Shown here one piece after another: positions 61,501-64,000 of a DNA stretch of 64,000 nt. The stretch lies in the NCBI GenBank assembly GCA_902805475.1, contig CADCSX010000011.1:1366001-1430000 (forward strand). The letters run 5' to 3'. Source of the stretch: Entonaema liquescens (Eukaryota > Ascomycota > Sordariomycetes > Xylariales > Xylariaceae). Made by a program: the position numbers and the translations under genes. A model generated the notes under the pieces. The model did not search any database and was not told where the DNA came from. It saw only the letters and a program-made list of their open reading frames with translations. How positions within the stretch are numbered: the first letter of the stretch is position 1; each line of letters begins with the position of its first letter.

Positions 61501-62088
61501 GACGGTATATTAGGTAATAATGTATTGGGTGAGTTCACGTAGCCATTTGGGGGGGCTTTCTTCACTCGTCAAGAGGTAAGGAAATGATGGGCACATCCAG
61601 CATTCATGGGCGTTTTGGCACAACAAATAAATCAAATATGATACCAGAGCAAAGAGATATTTTTGCTACCATGAAAAATATCTGCCATAGAACATAATAC
61701 ACGCGAAATAGGAACACGGCTCTTACATATCCCCATCATCCCTACTCATAGCCTTTGACAACGAAATGAGAGAAAGCCAGTAAGCGATAAGCTTTGCATA
61801 TGCTCAATAGATATACTTGAAGAAATCACACCTCGTTGCTATCGTTCATACTTAACGGGAACGTGTACTGGTAATACTCTCTTGGCCTTGAGATGGTTCT
61901 TCAGCTAGGCCGAACAATGGCTCACTGGTTGTAGATCGTATCTCAAGGCATGGCGCCTGAGGAATGGCGACAGGGTGGTAAGGTTCGTTTATGCCAAGTC
62001 CATACATCAGTATAGTACTATGAGGACTCCGCAAAGCTGCGGGCAACGGGTAGTAATGATAATAGCTCAACAAACCATGAGACGAATC
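61501..62088. other. Intergenic region between convergent genes
   Basis: 588 bp between the thioesterase stop and the cryD stop. No gene; presumably shared 3' UTR and termination sequence. The short minus-strand frame 61852-62073 is not supported. Confidence 0.6.
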
Positions 62089-64000
62089 CTATTGCGCCTG
62101 TTCGGTCGGAGCCAATTGCTGTATTGGTGGTGGTGGTTGAGCGTAACTTGATGAAGGTCGGCCCCGATATCCTCCTCTAATCCCGCGAAAGCCACGACCT
62201 CGGTAGCCTCCACCGTATCCTCGCCCACCTCGAAAATTACCACGATGACTTTCGGTCGTATTTGGCTGCGAGGGGTCGTTGGGTGGTCTATTAGCTGATT
62301 TCTCGTTCTTATTGAGGCTATCGTCGTCCTTGTGATCGCTTGGTTGTTGCTCAGCAGAAGACTGCGCAGCGTGATTGCTCCCCCCGCGTCCGCGGCCGCG
62401 TCGGCGAATGAATGGCCGTTTGGAACTTTTAGGCTTTCCTTCTACAGAAAACTCAATCTTCTTCACTGGGTCCTCAGCCATGGCGAGGCCCTTCAAGCCA
62501 AGCCGGTCCCAATCTTCCTTCGGCGTCGTCCAAGCCTGGAAGACATGTTCCAATTTTTCAAGCTTCCGCACCTCTGGTACCCAGGAACGGACGTATTCCC
62601 CATCTTTGTCATAATCGAAAGCTTGTTTTACAGGGTTAAAGATCCGCGCCTCTCCTCGAGGGTCGTTTCCCACCCCGGCAACATACTGCCAGTTGGCCCA
62701 GTTCGATGAAACGTCATAATCGACCAATAGCATTTCATACCATTCCGCACCATAGCGCCAGTCTATAGAAAGATGTTTGGCAAGAAAGCTTGCGACGTTC
62801 TGACGGGCACGGTTCGACGTATAGCCTGTGTGGAGTAATTCTCTTTGAGAAGCATCGATCAGTCCCATCCCAGTTGTTCCATCAAATACCCTCTGGACTA
62901 TCTTGGAAATTTCATCCGCCGACTGCTGTTGACCGTCTGCCATATCCTCATTCTTGGCCGATTTCCATTTGTTAGCATAGTCGTCTCTGAATCCGGATCG
63001 GAGGAAAAGCTTCCCCTTAAACTTCTTAGTGCAGAGCCTCATGTAGTCCCGCCACAGTAATTCGAATCGTATCGCTTTTGTCCCTTCATTTTCTCCGTCA
63101 CCATACCCCTGAGATTCGACCAGCGATTCGTCTTTTCCATCTTCGTATGCTATAAGTTTATCATGTATCTGACGAGCAGTGATACATCCTTGTGCAAGGT
63201 AGGCGGACAGCTTCGTGCTGAAGTCGCTTCCTATGAGCCCATTGCGGGAGCTCTTATACAGATATACACTTCCAGATTTAATCAGGTGATCCAATCTACT
63301 GTGAGCATTGTCCTCTCCACCGCGAAAAGGGTGAGCCGACTTGGCCCCTTCGGGAAAGGGTGGAGCGTTAGACAAAGCTCCCTTGACAGGCCTTAAGAGT
63401 GCTTCTTCGAATTCATTATACGAAGGTGGAATTTCGAAAGGCGATTCTTGGTTGGGAATTGACGACTGATCGATGGGTTTGGGCAAGGTATCTTTTTGAA
63501 GGGGAGACAGGGTCGCCCTAGGTTTCTCCCGCAATGGTTCCATCATTTTTCTGTATGTTGTGAACACGTCTGGGAGATCATCTTCCTTGAGTCTCAAATC
63601 CCGACTATGTGAGTGAGGATTCATCAGTAAATTCCACCTTAAAGACATGATTGTGACTTACTCGTCAATGAAATACTTTTCATCCACCCATTTTCGAAAG
63701 GTTACGCCTAGACTCGAACAACTTTCGGCTATGAGCCTCTCGTCTCGTTTCTCTTCGTAACCTTCTTCCTCTATTGCCCATACTCCTCCGACATTATGCC
63801 CCTTCAGTCGCAAGCCATCAATGAGTGCCTTTAATACACCGTCATACGTCCCTACTCTAATGGTTAAGTCGCTTCCCAGTTTCTCTAGGCTACCTTTCAG
63901 GTTCCAGATCGATTGGGCAATGAACGTAGCCCTGTGCGGCCCACACCTCCAATAGCGTCCAATTTCACTTTTAGCTTCGGGGAAAGGTGATTTACCGCCT
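62089..64000 (-). CDS. cryD: Cryptochrome-DASH with RG-rich C-terminal tail (5' end beyond the window)
   Basis: Blue-light flavoprotein of the photolyase/cryptochrome family. The minus-strand gene enters from the right edge: exon 64000-63662 (partial), a 57-nt intron (GTAAGT...CATAG, splitting an Asp codon) and exon 63604-62089; 617 residues are visible, and the N-terminus is outside. Family motifs: GGKSPFPEAKSEIGRYWRCG and HRATFIAQSIWNLK (Rossmann domain), DRDLRLKEDDLPDVFTTYRK (linker), GSDFSTKLSAYLAQGCITAR and FELLWRDYMRLCTKKFKGKL (FAD-binding domain), then TGYTSNRARQNVASFLAKHL and DVSSNWANWQYVAGVGNDPR. After about residue 490 of the visible part, the tail is Arg/Gly-rich (RRRGRGRGGSN, then repeated RGG/GYGGGYRGRGFRG), suggesting RNA or single-strand binding. 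Fungal orthologues are light-induced. Convergent with the thioesterase gene. Confidence 0.96.

Noticed and set aside
1..64000. tRNA genes, rRNA, CRISPR arrays, telomeric repeats, LTR or LINE coding domains
   Set aside because: Scanned by eye for B-box motifs, TTAGGG arrays, regularly spaced repeats and reverse-transcriptase or transposase motifs; none was convincing. A tRNAscan and a profile search would be decisive.

Overview
This 64 kb window comes from the nuclear genome of a filamentous ascomycete (Pezizomycotina, most likely Sordariomycetes). The evidence is short introns of about 50-160 nt with GTRAGT-like donors, CTAAC-like branch sites and YAG acceptors; fungal-type protein families (fused lycopene cyclase/phytoene synthase, AL-1-type phytoene desaturase, MCM1, PIG-C/GPI2, fungal CTR copper transporter, long-tailed annexin, GH43 arabinofuranosidase, CRY-DASH); and dispersed CCTAGGTA / GGTACCTA motifs. 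No bacterial operon, CRISPR array, rRNA or convincing tRNA gene was seen.

Layout. The left half is very gene-poor: between 1 and 35.8 kb I can support only an MCM1-type MADS-box gene (8.5-9.4 kb, +), a CTR copper transporter (13.8-14.4 kb, -) and a two-finger C2H2 regulator (23.5-25.0 kb, -). The middle holds a secreted GH43 arabinofuranosidase (35.8-36.9 kb, +), a second C2H2 protein (40.1-42.0 kb, +), a possible 80-residue protein (43.1-43.4 kb, +), the GPI-anchor synthesis subunit GPI2/PIG-C (44.0-45.6 kb, -) and a small predicted type I membrane protein (48.5-49.2 kb, +). The right end is gene-dense: a fungal annexin (51.5-53.8 kb, +), phytoene desaturase carB (55.0-56.9 kb, -), lycopene cyclase/phytoene synthase carRA (57.8-59.8 kb, -), a membrane-anchored hotdog thioesterase (60.5-61.5 kb, +) and cryptochrome-DASH (62.1 kb to beyond the edge, -).

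How the genes work together. carRA makes phytoene from geranylgeranyl diphosphate and cyclises lycopene-type ends; carB desaturates phytoene in between. With the adjacent blue-light flavoprotein CRY-DASH they form a compact light/carotenoid locus. The region between carRA and carB carries a double GATC-type site resembling White Collar elements. A 276-bp MITE-like element with perfect 33-bp terminal inverted repeats and a target-site duplication lies just after the carB stop codon.

Quality note. Three otherwise well-conserved genes (mcm1, carB, the thioesterase) carry four single-base deletions, all in or beside short G/C or A runs. This points to residual consensus errors rather than four independent pseudogenisations. 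I did not find a convincing previously undescribed system; the most rewarding items are the photobiology cluster, the MITE-like element, the RG-rich tail of CRY-DASH and the frameshift pattern.
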